A DNA stretch of 64,000 bases, taken from the NCBI RefSeq assembly GCF_037935975.1, contig NZ_CP149817.1, positions 4,526,001-4,590,000 on the forward strand. Direction: 5' to 3'. The notes below the pieces were generated by a model. The model saw only the letters and a list, made by a program, of their open reading frames with translations. It ran no database searches and had not been told where the DNA came from. The DNA comes from Teredinibacter turnerae (GTDB taxonomy: Bacteria > Pseudomonadota > Gammaproteobacteria > Pseudomonadales > Cellvibrionaceae). Shown one piece after another: positions 18,324-28,702 of the stretch (position 1 is its first letter; every line of letters starts with the position of its first letter). A program made the translations under genes and the position numbers.

Positions 18324-20498
18324 TTAATCGCGCCGCCTGCGCGGCGATTTCCCCGGCAATTTTTGATTGCGCTTATCGCCTCTCGCTTTTTGCGCTCGAG
18401 GTGAGCCCTGGCGACGGTTCACGCTGCGCATGCGCAACTCGCGATTTTCACTGGGCACCAGGTGCTGAGGGGAATCGCCGATTAAGTCCCCCCGCCCCAT
18501 AGCCTTCAGGGCCTCTCTCAGCAATGGCCAGTTTTCAGGATCGTGATAGCGAAGCAGCGCTTTTTGCAGCTGCCGTTGTTGCTTGATTTTCGGCGTAAAG
18601 ATTTTTTTAGACTTATAAGTCAGGTGCTTTAGCGGATTGCGGTCAGAGTGGTACATCGCCGTTGCCAGAGACATGGGCGACGGGTAAAAGGTTTGTACCT
18701 GGTCAACTTCGAAACCGTGTCGTTTAAGCCACAGCGCCAGGTTAACCATATCTTCATCACTGCAGCCCGGGTGGCCCGCAATAAAATACGGAATTAAATA
18801 CTGTTTTTTACCGGCTTCTTTAGAAAACTGATAAAACATTTTTTCGAACCGGTCATAGGTACCCATGCCCGGTTTCATCATCATCGAAAGCGTTCCCTGC
18901 TCGCTGTGCTCTGGCGCGATTTTTAAATAACCACCCACATGGTGAGTCACCAGCTCTTTCACATACTCAGGGTCTTCAACCGCCAGGTCGTAGCGCAATC
19001 CCGATGCAATCGCCACGGTGTGGACACCTTCGACCCGGCGTGCCTTGCGATAGAGTTCGGTGGTTGGGCTGTGGTCGGTATTGAGGTTTTTGCAAATACC
19101 CGGATAAACACAACTTAGCTTGCGACAGGACGCCTGAATATCCGGATCCTTGCAGTTAAGCGTATACATATTGGAAGTCGGCCCGCCCAAGTCGGAAATA
19201 GTGCCGGTAAACCCCGGCACCTTATCGCGGATCTCTTCAATTTCACGCAATATGGACGCGTGCGAGCGACTCTGAATAATGCGGCCTTCGTGCTCGGTGA
19301 TCGAGCAAAATGTACAGCCGCCAAAACAGCCACGCATAATGTTCACGGATGTTTTTATCATGTCGTAGGCGGGAATCTTTTTGCCCTGATACATCGGATG
19401 CGGCACGCGCGCATAGGACAAGCCGAAGACATGGTCCATTTCCTCGGTCGTCAGCGGAATCGCCGGCGGGTTAACCCACACTTCCCGTTTACCATGTTTT
19501 TGCACCAGGGTGCGGGCATTGTGAGGGTTGCTCTCCTGATGTAACACGCGCGAGGCATGCGCGTACAACACTGGGTCTTTGCTGACTTTTTCGAACGATG
19601 GCAGGCGAATGCAGGTGGCATCCGTAGCAAGGTTCTGCTCCCACTTACGCAACGGCATGGGAACAATGCGTACCACCTCGCCCTGTTCGTTTTGTGCAGC
19701 CACGTCCCCACTGGTCTCTGAACAACTGTTCGCGCTGCGCATCTCGTAGGGGCTGGGCATCGCGTCTATGCGTCCTGGCCAGTCGATTCGCGACGAATCC
19801 AGCTCGGTAAAGCCACCGGGAACTGCAGGTAAAATAACGGTGGTACCGCGAATCCGGGTGAGCGCAGAAACCGGTTCGCCCGCCGCCAGTCGCAGGGTAA
19901 CTTCCACAACAGCCCGTTCGGCATTACCGTACAGGAGTATATCGGCAGTGGAATCCACCAGAACCGAACGGCGAACTTCATCGCTCCAATAATCGTATTG
20001 GGCGATGCGCCGCAAACTGGCTTCGATGCCACCAATCACCACAGGAACGTCTTTCCAGGCTTCTTTGCAACGCTGGCTGTACACGGTCACCGCGCGGTTC
20101 GGGCGCTTGCCGCCTTCGCCACCTGGGGTATAGGCGTCGTCGTGCCGGATGCGTAAATCGGCTGTGTAACGATTGATCAGCGAATCCATGTTGCCCGCGG
20201 TTACCCCAAAATAGAGGTTCGGTTTGCCGAGGGCACGAAAGGGCTCTGCGCTGGTCCAGTCAGGTTGCGCGATAATACCTACTCTAAAACCCTGGCTTTC
20301 CAATAAGCGGCCAATAACCGCCATACCAAAGCTCGGGTGATCCACATAGGCATCGCCGCTGATTAACACTACATCACAGGAATCCCACCCTAATTCGGTC
20401 ATCTCCGCACGACTGGTTGGCAAGAACGGGGCAATACCGAAGCACTCCGCCCAATACTTCGGGTAGCGGGTCAGTGGAGCAGCTTGAATCTGAGGCAT
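18324..20498 (-). CDS. YgiQ family radical SAM protein
   Basis: A 724-residue cytoplasmic iron-sulfur protein. ATG 20498 is chosen over an upstream frame extension because AGGAA lies six bases before it and MPQIQ...[11 protein letters not shown] begins the family homology. An N-terminal cobalamin-binding-like region ([26 protein letters not shown]) is followed by the radical SAM core with CFGGCTFC (CX3CX2C) near residue 390, and the C-terminal domain has [28 protein letters not shown]. The last 40 residues are strongly basic. The family is widespread and its reaction is unknown to me. It has no clear functional link to its neighbours. Confidence 0.93.
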   Translation of the reverse strand: MPQIQAAPLTRYPKYWAECFGIAPFLPTSRAEMTELGWDSCDVVLISGDAYVDHPSFGMAVIGRLLESQGFRVGIIAQPDWTSAEPFRALGKPNLYFGVTAGNMDSLINRYTADLRIRHDDAYTPGGEGGKRPNRAVTVYSQRCKEAWKDVPVVIGGIEASLRRIAQYDYWSDEVRRSVLVDSTADILLYGNAERAVVEVTLRLAAGEPVSALTRIRGTTVILPAVPGGFTELDSSRIDWPGRIDAMPSPYEMRSANSCSETSGDVAAQNEQGEVVRIVPMPLRKWEQNLATDATCIRLPSFEKVSKDPVLYAHASRVLHQESNPHNARTLVQKHGKREVWVNPPAIPLTTEEMDHVFGLSYARVPHPMYQGKKIPAYDMIKTSVNIMRGCFGGCTFCSITEHEGRIIQSRSHASILREIEEIRDKVPGFTGTISDLGGPTSNMYTLNCKDPDIQASCRKLSCVYPGICKNLNTDHSPTTELYRKARRVEGVHTVAIASGLRYDLAVEDPEYVKELVTHHVGGYLKIAPEHSEQGTLSMMMKPGMGTYDRFEKMFYQFSKEAGKKQYLIPYFIAGHPGCSDEDMVNLALWLKRHGFEVDQVQTFYPSPMSLATAMYHSDRNPLKHLTYKSKKIFTPKIKQQRQLQKALLRYHDPENWPLLREALKAMGRGDLIGDSPQHLVPSENRELRMRSVNRRQGSPRAQKARGDKRNQKLPGKSPRRRRD

Positions 20499-20769
20499 AA
20501 AGGGTTCCTGGGGGCATACAGCAAGGCAGCGCATTTTACATACAATAGCAGCGCACTTCGAGCACACCCAGTATTCTGAGCACGGTTAATAAATGTGCAC
20601 GCGTCATCACATAGCCGCTTAAAACTTCATCGCACGCAAACACTCGTGTAAACTCCAAAAAACCACTAAATCAGCGTGGTTTGTACAGGAGTCTTAGCGA
20701 TAGTACTCGTCTTTCCTGTGCGTCTCGCTACCGACGCCCATCAGACGCCCATCAGGAGTATCGGCAACC

Positions 20770-21483
20770 ATGAAAAAAAGCGGCCTTGCAGGTGTTACCG
20801 ATAAAAACAACTACAACATTAATTTCGATCACCCCACGCCAGACCAGATTTTTGCTTTCATACGCGATGAAATTGTCGGCATGGTACTCAAGCCCGGTGA
20901 AAAAATTCCCGAAAACCAAATGGCAGAAAAATTTGGCGTAAGCCGAACACCGGTGCGCGAGGCCATAGTGAAGCTCGCGAACCTCGGGTTTGTCGAGGTG
21001 CGCCCGCAACGCGGGACATTTGTCACCAAATTAAGTATGCCTTTGATTCTGGAAGCCCGTTTTATTCGAGAAGCTATCGAAATTGCTGTTGTCAGCTCCC
21101 TCGCGCAAATGGACGACCCCAGTGTATTGCACGAGTGTGAAAACATTCTCGAACAACAGGTGGTAGCTGCGAACGCGCAAGACGCAATGACGTTTCAATA
21201 CCTGGACGACGAATTCCACCGCGCGCTTGCAGGTGCGACCGGTTACAGTCGGGTCAGTAAAGTGATAGAAGCCGAAAAAGCCCATATGGATCGCGTACGC
21301 AACCTCAGCCTGGTCGAACTGACCGGCCAGTACGAACAGGTGCTCACCCAGCACAAAGCCATTATTAAGGCGATTAAAAGCGGTTCCGTCGAAGACGCCA
21401 AAGCCGCGATGGGTTATCACATGAAAGACGTGTTCAACATTCTTCAGGTCGCCCCGGAACAACACCCCGAGTATTTTATATAG
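20770..21483 (+). CDS. GntR family transcriptional regulator, FCD type
   Basis: A 237-residue DNA-binding regulator. The winged helix at about 25-90 contains ENQMAEKFGVSRTPVREAIVKLANLGFVEVRPQRGTFV, the GntR signature. The C-terminal half is an FCD ligand domain with a DDEFHRALAGATG metal- and ligand-binding segment and a late His (AMGYHMKDV). FCD members often sense sugar acids. It converges with the TonB receptor gene, and GTATAC palindromes lie before that receptor and the GH2 gene, so it is a good candidate regulator of a carbohydrate-uptake set. CAGGAG at 20752-20757 lies upstream of the ATG, at a rather long spacing. Confidence 0.92.
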   Translation: MKKSGLAGVTDKNNYNINFDHPTPDQIFAFIRDEIVGMVLKPGEKIPENQMAEKFGVSRTPVREAIVKLANLGFVEVRPQRGTFVTKLSMPLILEARFIREAIEIAVVSSLAQMDDPSVLHECENILEQQVVAANAQDAMTFQYLDDEFHRALAGATGYSRVSKVIEAEKAHMDRVRNLSLVELTGQYEQVLTQHKAIIKAIKSGSVEDAKAAMGYHMKDVFNILQVAPEQHPEYFI

Positions 21484-21525
21484 CCCAGCGCCGGGCACGT
21501 CATCGCCAAGCCACCAATTTTCAGG

Positions 21526-21553
21526 CAAAAAAAACCACACCCGAAAGTGTGGT
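21526..21553 (-). terminator. Rho-independent terminator of the TonB receptor gene
   Basis: On the minus strand CCACAC and GTGTGG pair around a six-base loop, followed by eight or nine T. It lies about 75 bases after the receptor stop. The other strand has no T run, so it does not serve the GntR gene. Confidence 0.85.
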
Positions 21554-21628
21554 GAGCAAGCTACAAACTCTAAACCACACTCAGTACCCCGAGAGGTAGC
21601 TGAGTGTGTAATCGAGGGCTATGTCTAA

Positions 21629-24553
21629 TTAGAAACTGGCTCGAATACCCAGTGTGTAAGTCGCGCCAGGGTAACGCAGGTTAAAGGTGTTGCCATCGCT
21701 CTCAAACACTGAACGCATGGGTTCGTTGGTCAGATTGTAGGCGTCCAGCGATACAGTCACGTTGTAATCGCTAAACATCGGCAGATCGTAGCTCGCAGAT
21801 AAATCCAACTGCGCGCGATCATCCGCCAGCAACGGCGACCAACCACCTCCGGTTTCCGTACCCTCTTGCAAGGTGTAAGTCACACGGGTTTGAAAACCGA
21901 AATTTTCATAGTATGCGGTAAAGTTGGTGGTATCGCTGATACCGAAGATCTCACCATCCGGGTCACTGGCGTCCTGATCGATTTTGTTCATACTGGCGTT
22001 AAAACCTAAGCCCTGTACGATGAAATCCAGCGGCATAACCCAAATGGCTTCCCAACCAGTGAGGGTGGTAACACCTTCGATGTTCACATCGTCAGAGATG
22101 TTTGTCATGCACGTACCGTCTTCAATACCACCGCAATCCGCAACCGCAGCCAGCTGAATATCGGTCAACGAGTCTTCGGAAACTTCGAAGTCATAGCCAA
22201 GCGCTTCCACAGCGGCTTGAACTTCGTTCAGCGGAATCTGTCTGTCGCGTGGTTTTACGAAGCCGGTAATATCTTTCTGATAGTAATTCAGGCCGACATA
22301 ACCCAGATCACCGAAGTACCATTCGCCACCCAGGTCGAAGTTGGTGGATTCGAACGGTTGCAGCTGGTAGTTGCCCACCGCCACTTCGTCGACACCAGAA
22401 CCATTCCAGGCGGCGGAGGGGAACATGGAAGAAGGGTTCGCACGAGTAAGACTGCGCGATGCACTACCGCGGACTTTAAAGCTCTCAGTGACATCATATA
22501 CAGCGTTAAAGCTTGGCAAAATACGGCTGTAGTCCGACGTTTTAGTCAAACCGTTGGCAGAGATGGTTTGCTCGGTATCGACCAAACGGACACCAAAGTT
22601 GGTACGGAACGGACGACCGGCAACTTCGCTCTCACTGTTACCTTCCACGTAGACCGCAAAGATTTTCTCTTCGATGTCGCCGATAGTGGAACCAAACTGG
22701 TCGCCGCCAGCGCTGCTGTCTGGTACGAAGTTGTCGTAATCAACGGCGTCCTTAACGGCCCCCCAGTTAACGCTCGCGATCCCTTTCACACCTTTACCGG
22801 TGAGATCAGTAATCGGCGAATCAATCACATAATTTGCGAAATTATCGTTGAGGTCGGAACTGCGCACCCTGTTATTCCAATCATCGCCACCGGTAAAGCC
22901 CGTGGTATCAGAAATATTTTCGTCCCAGTGAACGCCGAACTTAATGCCGCTGATATCCGCGTCTTCACCCAGCGCGAAATCGGCTTTAAACGATGTGGTT
23001 TCGGTGGTGCGGGCATTGCGCTGAAAACGGAAGTCCCCCGCCTGGTAAGCATCGCCTTCGGTACCCGGGCCTGCGCCGAAGGTCCAACCCGAACCGGCAC
23101 TGGCTACATCTACCGAGTGGGTAACCGTTGGCATTTTGCTGTTGTAATCGTGAGTCATTACCCCGGGCGCGGAGTAATAGAGCAAGTAGGGCTCATCGCG
23201 GTCAAAGTCAGATTCGGTGCGCGAACCGGACAGGTCCATCACAAACACGTCGCTTATCTGCCAGTGTAAACTCGGCATAATCGAGGTATAGGTCAGCTCT
23301 TCTTCGTATGCCCGTGAACCGACCCAAGCGCGGTTGTTGTAAAAGGTTCCGCTTTGCACCACACCGTCATCATTCAACTGAATATTTTCTGGGATCCAGG
23401 CGAGGCCATACTGCAAATAGTTGCGGCGATAAATGTTAACCAATTCGTTACGCACGAAGGAACGATCAGCTTCCGCACGCAAAATATCCAGCGATGCTTC
23501 GATGTTTTCGTTGGGTCGGAACTGCGCGGAGAGAATCATCGACAGGGAGTCGCGATCACCGTAGGTGTACATCGGACGGCCGATGTAAGGCAGCTTCATG
23601 TTATCCAGCTGTTCATCGGTTAAGCCAGAGACGGCATTCAGATCAAGTTGATCGCCAACATTAACGCCGGGATGCGCCGCTGCGTAATCGGCGGTCGCGA
23701 TGTCGGTATAGTTGAAGGTGTTTGCTCCAGTGCTTTGATAGTAACCTTCACGCCCTTCCGTATTTCCGATACAGCCGGATTTACGTCCTAATGGCTGATC
23801 ATCGTCATCAACGGCGTCATACCAATGCGCAACACAGCCATCCTGGTAATTACCCACGGACTCAAAACCATCGGTGCGCGATTTGCTGTTTTTACCTACG
23901 ATACCAGCCAACACGCCGAATTTTTCGGTGTCATAGCCGTACAGAAAGCTGTATTTCGGGCTGGTTTCACCGCTCATTTCGTTGTAAGCCCCTTCCAGGC
24001 CTACGCGAAAGTGAGAGCCATCCCCCATGTCAGAAGCTCGTATGGTACGCATATTCACGTAACCAGACACACCACCTTCCACCTGCTGCGCGCTACTGGT
24101 TTTGTTTACCGCCAACGAGCTGAACAATTCCGGCGGGAACATATCCAGATCCACCTGACGGCCTTTCTGGCCAGAGCCCAGGCTGCCGTCGGATGCAACC
24201 GAAATGGAGTTACCATTCATCACCACTTTGGTAAATTCAGGCCCCAGGCCACGTACAGAAATCTGCTGACCTTCACCAGTAACTTCGCGCTCAATGCGCA
24301 CACCAGGAATTCGCGACAGCGATTCCGCCAGATTCTGGCTCGGCATCTTGCCGATATCGTCCGAGAAAACTTCATCGGAAAACCCAACGGAATTGCGCTT
24401 TGCCGCCGTTGAGTTGAGAAGACTGGCGCGATATCCCGTCACCAGGACCTCTTCTTCCAGATTTGATGAATTTTGGGCTTGAGCCATACTCGCCGCTACA
24501 CAAAGGCTCAAGAATCCGGTTTTGCTAATTGAGAATCTATTTCTTATTTTCAC
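21629..24553 (-). CDS. TonB-dependent outer-membrane receptor
   Basis: A 974-residue outer-membrane transporter. A signal peptide ends near MAQA-Q. A TonB-box-like EEEVLVTGYRASL follows, then the plug domain (GKMPSQNLAESLSRIPGV, SVRGLGPEFTKVVMNG) and a long beta barrel ending in Phe (TYTLGIRASF). The plug sequence and size match the Caulobacter-type receptors that import oligosaccharides in polysaccharide degraders, rather than siderophore receptors. Two Cys pairs are visible in predicted outer loops. The 12-bp palindrome CATGTATACATG lies 126 bases upstream, and a GntR/FCD gene converges from the other side. The substrate is not visible in the sequence. Confidence 0.95.
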   Translation of the reverse strand: MKIRNRFSISKTGFLSLCVAASMAQAQNSSNLEEEVLVTGYRASLLNSTAAKRNSVGFSDEVFSDDIGKMPSQNLAESLSRIPGVRIEREVTGEGQQISVRGLGPEFTKVVMNGNSISVASDGSLGSGQKGRQVDLDMFPPELFSSLAVNKTSSAQQVEGGVSGYVNMRTIRASDMGDGSHFRVGLEGAYNEMSGETSPKYSFLYGYDTEKFGVLAGIVGKNSKSRTDGFESVGNYQDGCVAHWYDAVDDDDQPLGRKSGCIGNTEGREGYYQSTGANTFNYTDIATADYAAAHPGVNVGDQLDLNAVSGLTDEQLDNMKLPYIGRPMYTYGDRDSLSMILSAQFRPNENIEASLDILRAEADRSFVRNELVNIYRRNYLQYGLAWIPENIQLNDDGVVQSGTFYNNRAWVGSRAYEEELTYTSIMPSLHWQISDVFVMDLSGSRTESDFDRDEPYLLYYSAPGVMTHDYNSKMPTVTHSVDVASAGSGWTFGAGPGTEGDAYQAGDFRFQRNARTTETTSFKADFALGEDADISGIKFGVHWDENISDTTGFTGGDDWNNRVRSSDLNDNFANYVIDSPITDLTGKGVKGIASVNWGAVKDAVDYDNFVPDSSAGGDQFGSTIGDIEEKIFAVYVEGNSESEVAGRPFRTNFGVRLVDTEQTISANGLTKTSDYSRILPSFNAVYDVTESFKVRGSASRSLTRANPSSMFPSAAWNGSGVDEVAVGNYQLQPFESTNFDLGGEWYFGDLGYVGLNYYQKDITGFVKPRDRQIPLNEVQAAVEALGYDFEVSEDSLTDIQLAAVADCGGIEDGTCMTNISDDVNIEGVTTLTGWEAIWVMPLDFIVQGLGFNASMNKIDQDASDPDGEIFGISDTTNFTAYYENFGFQTRVTYTLQEGTETGGGWSPLLADDRAQLDLSASYDLPMFSDYNVTVSLDAYNLTNEPMRSVFESDGNTFNLRYPGATYTLGIRASF

Positions 24554-24678
24554 TGAGATACCCTCAAGGGAATTTATTATTAGTTCCGTACTTCTAAATA
24601 TCGAAACCTCTCCGAGCTTTGGAAGCCGGCAACTGAGGGAGCGCCATTATTAGAAACATGTTGGCACCTTAACGCATA

Positions 24679-24690
24679 CATGTATACATG
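24679..24690. promoter_or_regulatory. Candidate GntR/FCD operator, perfect 12-bp palindrome
   Basis: CATGTATACATG, centred on GTATAC, 126 bases upstream of the TonB receptor start. Its core and size fit FCD-type GntR operators. It lies in the 24554-25091 gap between divergent receptor and cysE genes. The rest of the gap shows no gene; the one open frame there is the antisense of cysE. Confidence 0.5.
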
Positions 24691-25091
24691 AATGCATGAG
24701 CGACACAATGCTAACCCTTTAGTATGTGCTGGTCAACGTATCGTTGTTGTTGGGTGCTTCTTTGGTCTGAGAGTTCAATCGAGAGTCTTACTTTTAACGG
24801 GCTAACTTATCCACAGCGAGGCTCAGGCGTAGATGGAAAGCAGAGGGCGATAGTCGTCGGCATACAAGGTAAAACAAGAAGATAAATACAAATATGAGAT
24901 GTTTTTAACGCCAAAAATGGTTTTTTTGACCTCTCCGCCAGCGCGGCCGAAATCGGCAATCTCAACCAGCACCAGCCAATGACGGGGGCGATTTGACTCA
25001 GTATTTGCGCTGAAATTGCGACACTAGCTGCGCTGGAAATATCAGCGGCGAACCCCAATAATAGGCCGCTCAACCCGTCGGGAGCAGAATC

Positions 25092-25901
25092 ATGCAAGCA
25101 AAACAGCCACGAGCCGTCGTCGCAGATCCGGTTTGGGAGACTATTCGCCAGGAAACCCTGCAAGAGGCGGAGCAAGAGCCAGCGCTCGCCAGCTTCCTCC
25201 ACGCCACAATTCTCAATCACTCCACGCTGGAAAGTGCGCTGAGTTTTCACCTCGCCAACAAACTTGCTAGCCCGGCGCTAAGTGCGTTGCAAGTTCGGGA
25301 AATTATTGAGGACTCGCTGGAAAACCATTGCGATCTTGGCGACATCGTGCGCGCGGATATTAAAGCCGTATTTGATCGCGATTCTGCCTGCGATTCTTAT
25401 CTACTGCCGTTTCTCTACTTCAAAGGTTTCCACGCACTGGAATCCTTTCGAGTGTCCAACTGCTTATTTAAACAGGGGAGAAAATCCCTCGCGTTTTTTC
25501 TGCAAAGCCACATTGCGTTAACGTTTGGGGTCGATATTCACCCTGCCGCCAAGATCGGCCGGGGCATTATGCTCGACCATGCCACCGGTATTGTGATTGG
25601 AGAGACCACCGTCGTTGACGACGATGTATCCATCATGCAAGCGGTAACCCTCGGTGGAACCGGTAAAGAAGCGGGCGATCGGCACCCAAAAATTCGTCGC
25701 GGTGTGCTGATCAGCGCGGGCGCCAAGATTCTGGGCAATATCGAAATTGGCGAGGGTGCCAAGGTAGGGGCTGGCAGTGTGGTTTTAAAACCGGTCGAAC
25801 CTCACACTACCGTGGTCGGGGTGCCAGCGGTAACTGTAGGCAAACCCAATACGGATAACCCGGCGCTGGATATGAATCATCAGATCAGTTGCGATTGCTA
25901 G
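25092..25901 (+). CDS. cysE: Serine O-acetyltransferase
   Basis: A 269-residue cytoplasmic enzyme that acetylates serine with acetyl-CoA to make O-acetylserine for cysteine synthesis. An N-terminal helical domain (about 1-145) precedes the left-handed beta helix of hexapeptide repeats. The active-site region DIHPAAKIGRGIMLDHATGIVIGETTVV carries the catalytic His and Asp, and the C-terminal repeats run ISAGAKILGNIEIGEGAKVGAGSVVL. The length matches E. coli CysE. GGGAGC precedes the ATG by about nine bases. It is isolated from other cysteine genes and convergent with epmA. Confidence 0.95.
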   Translation: MQAKQPRAVVADPVWETIRQETLQEAEQEPALASFLHATILNHSTLESALSFHLANKLASPALSALQVREIIEDSLENHCDLGDIVRADIKAVFDRDSACDSYLLPFLYFKGFHALESFRVSNCLFKQGRKSLAFFLQSHIALTFGVDIHPAAKIGRGIMLDHATGIVIGETTVVDDDVSIMQAVTLGGTGKEAGDRHPKIRRGVLISAGAKILGNIEIGEGAKVGAGSVVLKPVEPHTTVVGVPAVTVGKPNTDNPALDMNHQISCDC

Positions 25902-25921
25902 GGTTTAGTCGGATAGAGGGT

Positions 25922-26890
25922 TTAGTCGGATTGAGAGGTACCGTGAAAACTCATGACCTCGCCAATGTAGGAGCAGCCCAAGGCGCACATAAGCAGGCGA
26001 TCGATCCCCAGTGCCACCCCGGCGCATGCGGGCAACCCGGCTTCCAACGCGGCAAGAAAGTCATTATCTAGCGCGATTTCGGGTTTGCCTTGCGCGACCC
26101 GGGCTGTATTGTCCTGCATAAAGCGCGCATTTTGTTCCTGTGCATCCACCAGCTCCCAATAACCGTTCGCCAGCTCAACCCGGTTCCAATACACCTCAAA
26201 CCGGCGTGCGACCGGAACGCCAGTTTCGTCTGGTACGACCCGCGCCAACGCACACTGGCATGCGGGAAAATCGCGAATAACCACCAGACCATCGCCCAGG
26301 TGCGGCTCGATACAATGGGTAAACAACAGATCCAACCACAAACTGCGCGGCTCCTCGAGCCAATCCACTCCCAGATGAACGCGCGCATAGGCCGCCAACG
26401 CCTCAGTACTGCAGGTGTGCGGATTCAGGCCAGTATGCTGTTCAAATACAGCGCCGTACTCGGTAACGGCGACATCAACACTCGGTTGAATCGCGCGGCA
26501 CAAAGAGACAACCTCGTCACTCAGGGCACGGTCATCCATACCGCAGCGATACCACTCCAGCATGGTGAATTCAGGGTTGTGTATGCGGCCGGATTCATCG
26601 GCGCGAAACGCCTTGCCCAGGTAATAGATATCACCTGAACCCGCAGCGAGAAGCCGCTTCATAAAAAATTCCGGTGAGGTCTGCAAATAACCGGATAGGG
26701 TGCTGCCGGCGCTCCGCACCGCATGAGTAACGCACAGACTGTCCAGGTTGAGATCGGTCACGGTGGCTCGTCCGATCACGGGTACATCGACCTCCAGTAC
26801 TGAGCGGGCAGCAAAAAACGCCCTTACCTGCTGAATCATTTGAGCGCGTCGCGCGAGTGCATCCATTGTTGCAGTGGGTTGCCAGCTCAT
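25922..26890 (-). CDS. epmA: EF-P lysine lysyltransferase (PoxA/GenX)
   Basis: A 322-residue paralogue of the lysyl-tRNA synthetase catalytic core without the anticodon-binding domain. It attaches (R)-beta-lysine to Lys34 of EF-P. Class II motifs are visible: motif 2 around FRADESGRIHNPEFTMLEWY and motif 3 GVALGIDRLLMCALG. The substrate-fixing TSPEFFMKRL segment is conserved. It lies directly downstream of efp on the same strand, separated by a terminator, with epmB divergent on the other side of efp. Confidence 0.96.
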   Translation of the reverse strand: MSWQPTATMDALARRAQMIQQVRAFFAARSVLEVDVPVIGRATVTDLNLDSLCVTHAVRSAGSTLSGYLQTSPEFFMKRLLAAGSGDIYYLGKAFRADESGRIHNPEFTMLEWYRCGMDDRALSDEVVSLCRAIQPSVDVAVTEYGAVFEQHTGLNPHTCSTEALAAYARVHLGVDWLEEPRSLWLDLLFTHCIEPHLGDGLVVIRDFPACQCALARVVPDETGVPVARRFEVYWNRVELANGYWELVDAQEQNARFMQDNTARVAQGKPEIALDNDFLAALEAGLPACAGVALGIDRLLMCALGCSYIGEVMSFHGTSQSD

Positions 26891-26919
26891 ACTCTTTCTT
26901 TTCTCAATCGCGTTAGACG

Positions 26920-26950
26920 AAAAAAAAGCTGACTTATGTCAGCTTTTTCT
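26920..26950 (-). terminator. Rho-independent terminator of efp (bidirectional form)
   Basis: AGCTGAC and GTCAGCT pair around TTAT. Eight T follow on the minus strand after efp; five T follow on the plus strand. It separates efp from epmA, so epmA probably has its own promoter or relies on read-through. Confidence 0.85.
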
Positions 26951-26997
26951 AGCAGTTTCGCGACGCAATAGGCATCGCAAATCGACCAGGGCGCAAA

Positions 26998-27567
26998 TTA
27001 CTTGTTCGCGCGCCCCAGGTACTCGCCAGTACGGGTATCAACGCGGACAGTCTCGCCTGTGGAAAGGAACAAAGGTACTTTAACTACAGCGCCAGTAGAC
27101 AGCGTGGCTGGCTTGGTGCCGCCTTGCGCGGTATCGCCTTTCAAACCCGGGTCCGTTTCCACAATTTCCAACTCGACATGGTTAGGCGGCGTTACTGCCA
27201 GAGGGGAACCGTTATACAGGGTTACAACAACAGTATCCTGCTCGTTCAACCATTTCGCAGAATCACCGACCACAGACGCGTCGCCCTGGAACTGCTCGAA
27301 CGATTCAGGCTCCATAAAGTGCCAGAATTCGCCGTCGTTGTAGAGATATTGCATATCGCGATCAACTACATCAGCACCTTCGAGAGATTCACCCGATTTA
27401 AAGGTGCGTTCCCAGACGCGGCCGGATTTCAGGTTTTTCATTTTTACGCGGTTAAACGCCTGGCCCTTACCAGGCTTTACAAATTCGTTTTCGACGATGG
27501 AACAGGGATCGCCGTCGAGCATAACTTTTAAACCGCTCTTGAATTCGTTGGTAGAATAGGTAGCCAT
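26998..27567 (-). CDS. efp: Translation elongation factor P
   Basis: A 189-residue factor that rescues ribosomes stalled on proline runs. KOW-like domain I holds the loop VKPGKGQA, in which Lys34 is the residue beta-lysylated by EpmA. Two OB domains follow, ending with [15 protein letters not shown]. The Lys34 form and the presence of epmA and epmB agree with the E. coli type of modification, not the rhamnosyl type (Arg32, EarP) of Pseudomonas. ATG at 27567; epmB is divergent with a 49-base gap. Confidence 0.98.
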   Translation of the reverse strand: MATYSTNEFKSGLKVMLDGDPCSIVENEFVKPGKGQAFNRVKMKNLKSGRVWERTFKSGESLEGADVVDRDMQYLYNDGEFWHFMEPESFEQFQGDASVVGDSAKWLNEQDTVVVTLYNGSPLAVTPPNHVELEIVETDPGLKGDTAQGGTKPATLSTGAVVKVPLFLSTGETVRVDTRTGEYLGRANK

Positions 27568-27616
27568 TTTGACCTCAAAAGTACGTGAATCTTTGCTGTA
27601 AAGAAAAAAGGCGCTA

Positions 27617-28624
27617 ATGATACCTCACACCATTCCAACTTGGCAGCACAAAAGCTGGCAGGAACAACTTACCGATCAAATTACCAAACCTGCGGACCTC
27701 CTGTCCCGTCTCAGCCTGGACGACCAGTGGTTGCCCGCAGCAGAGCGCGCAGCAACGCTGTTCCCGCTGCGTGTCAGTGAGGCCTTCGTGGCACGCATGC
27801 GACCAGGCGACCCAAACGACCCGCTGTTGCTACAGGTATTACCCCTGGGAGAAGAATTCGCGGTAACGCCGGGCTATTCTGAAGATCCGCTTGAAGAAGA
27901 AAAAAGCAATCCCGCACCAGGGCTTATCCACAAATATCACGGCCGCGTGCTTTTGATTGCCGCACCTCACTGCGCCATCAATTGCCGCTATTGCTTTCGA
28001 CGGCATTTCGATTACCGCCAAAACACCCCCTCGCGCAACGAATGGCAGGCAGCGCTGGCATACATCAAGGCTCGCCCGGAAATCGACGAGGTAATTCTCA
28101 GCGGTGGCGACCCCTTGATGCTGGGCGATAAACAATTGCGCTGGCTGTTAACCGAAATTGACGCCATCCCCCATATCACACGCATCCGAATTCATTCCCG
28201 CCTGCCCATTGTGTTGCCGGACCGGTTCACCTCAACACTGGTGGAGCTGTTGAGCAGCACCCGCGCGCAAATGGTTATTGTGGCGCACTGCAACCACTCG
28301 CAGGAAATCGACCACAGTGTCGAGGCTGTCTTCAAAGCGCTCAAGCAGGCAGGAATAACCTTACTTAACCAAACAGTACTGCTAAAAAACATTAATGACA
28401 GCGCAAACATTCTGATCGAGCTAAGTAAACGGTTGTTCCAAAGCGGCGTACTACCTTACTATCTCCACCTGCTGGATCGCGTATCCGGTACCGCTCACTA
28501 CGAAATTAATGAATTAGACGCCAGACGACTCAGAGAAGCGCTTCTCGCCCAACTCCCGGGTTATCTGGTCCCCACGCTAGTCAAGGAAGAGCCCGGAGCC
28601 CCGAGCAAAACACCCATTCGCTAG
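27617..28624 (+). CDS. epmB: EF-P (R)-beta-lysine synthase, lysine 2,3-aminomutase family
   Basis: A 335-residue radical SAM, PLP-dependent aminomutase that turns (S)-alpha-lysine into (R)-beta-lysine for EF-P. The cluster motif is Cys119, Cys123 and Cys126 in [13 protein letters not shown]. The conserved [12 protein letters not shown] and [13 protein letters not shown] blocks follow, as does the PLP lysine region near the C-terminus ([15 protein letters not shown]). It is shorter than catabolic KamA, as usual for EpmB. With efp and epmA next door, the modification set lacks only epmC within this window. Confidence 0.95.
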   Translation: MIPHTIPTWQHKSWQEQLTDQITKPADLLSRLSLDDQWLPAAERAATLFPLRVSEAFVARMRPGDPNDPLLLQVLPLGEEFAVTPGYSEDPLEEEKSNPAPGLIHKYHGRVLLIAAPHCAINCRYCFRRHFDYRQNTPSRNEWQAALAYIKARPEIDEVILSGGDPLMLGDKQLRWLLTEIDAIPHITRIRIHSRLPIVLPDRFTSTLVELLSSTRAQMVIVAHCNHSQEIDHSVEAVFKALKQAGITLLNQTVLLKNINDSANILIELSKRLFQSGVLPYYLHLLDRVSGTAHYEINELDARRLREALLAQLPGYLVPTLVKEEPGAPSKTPIR

Positions 28625-28702
28625 CTACTGCAATCTGACGGTAAATCCGCGAAAAACGGTGTCAGATGCAGAAACCGCTATACTTTAGCAAATGGACCGG
28701 GG

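Noticed and set aside
19154-19162. GTATAC inside the YgiQ gene
   Set aside because: A six-base core is expected many times by chance; this copy lies in coding sequence away from any promoter.
22217-23269. 350-codon open frame antisense to the TonB receptor
   Set aside because: It lies fully inside the receptor gene; its translation has no domain and reflects receptor codon usage.
24807-25250. 147-codon open frame on the minus strand
   Set aside because: Its start lies inside cysE and it is antisense to the cysE front; no ribosome binding site.
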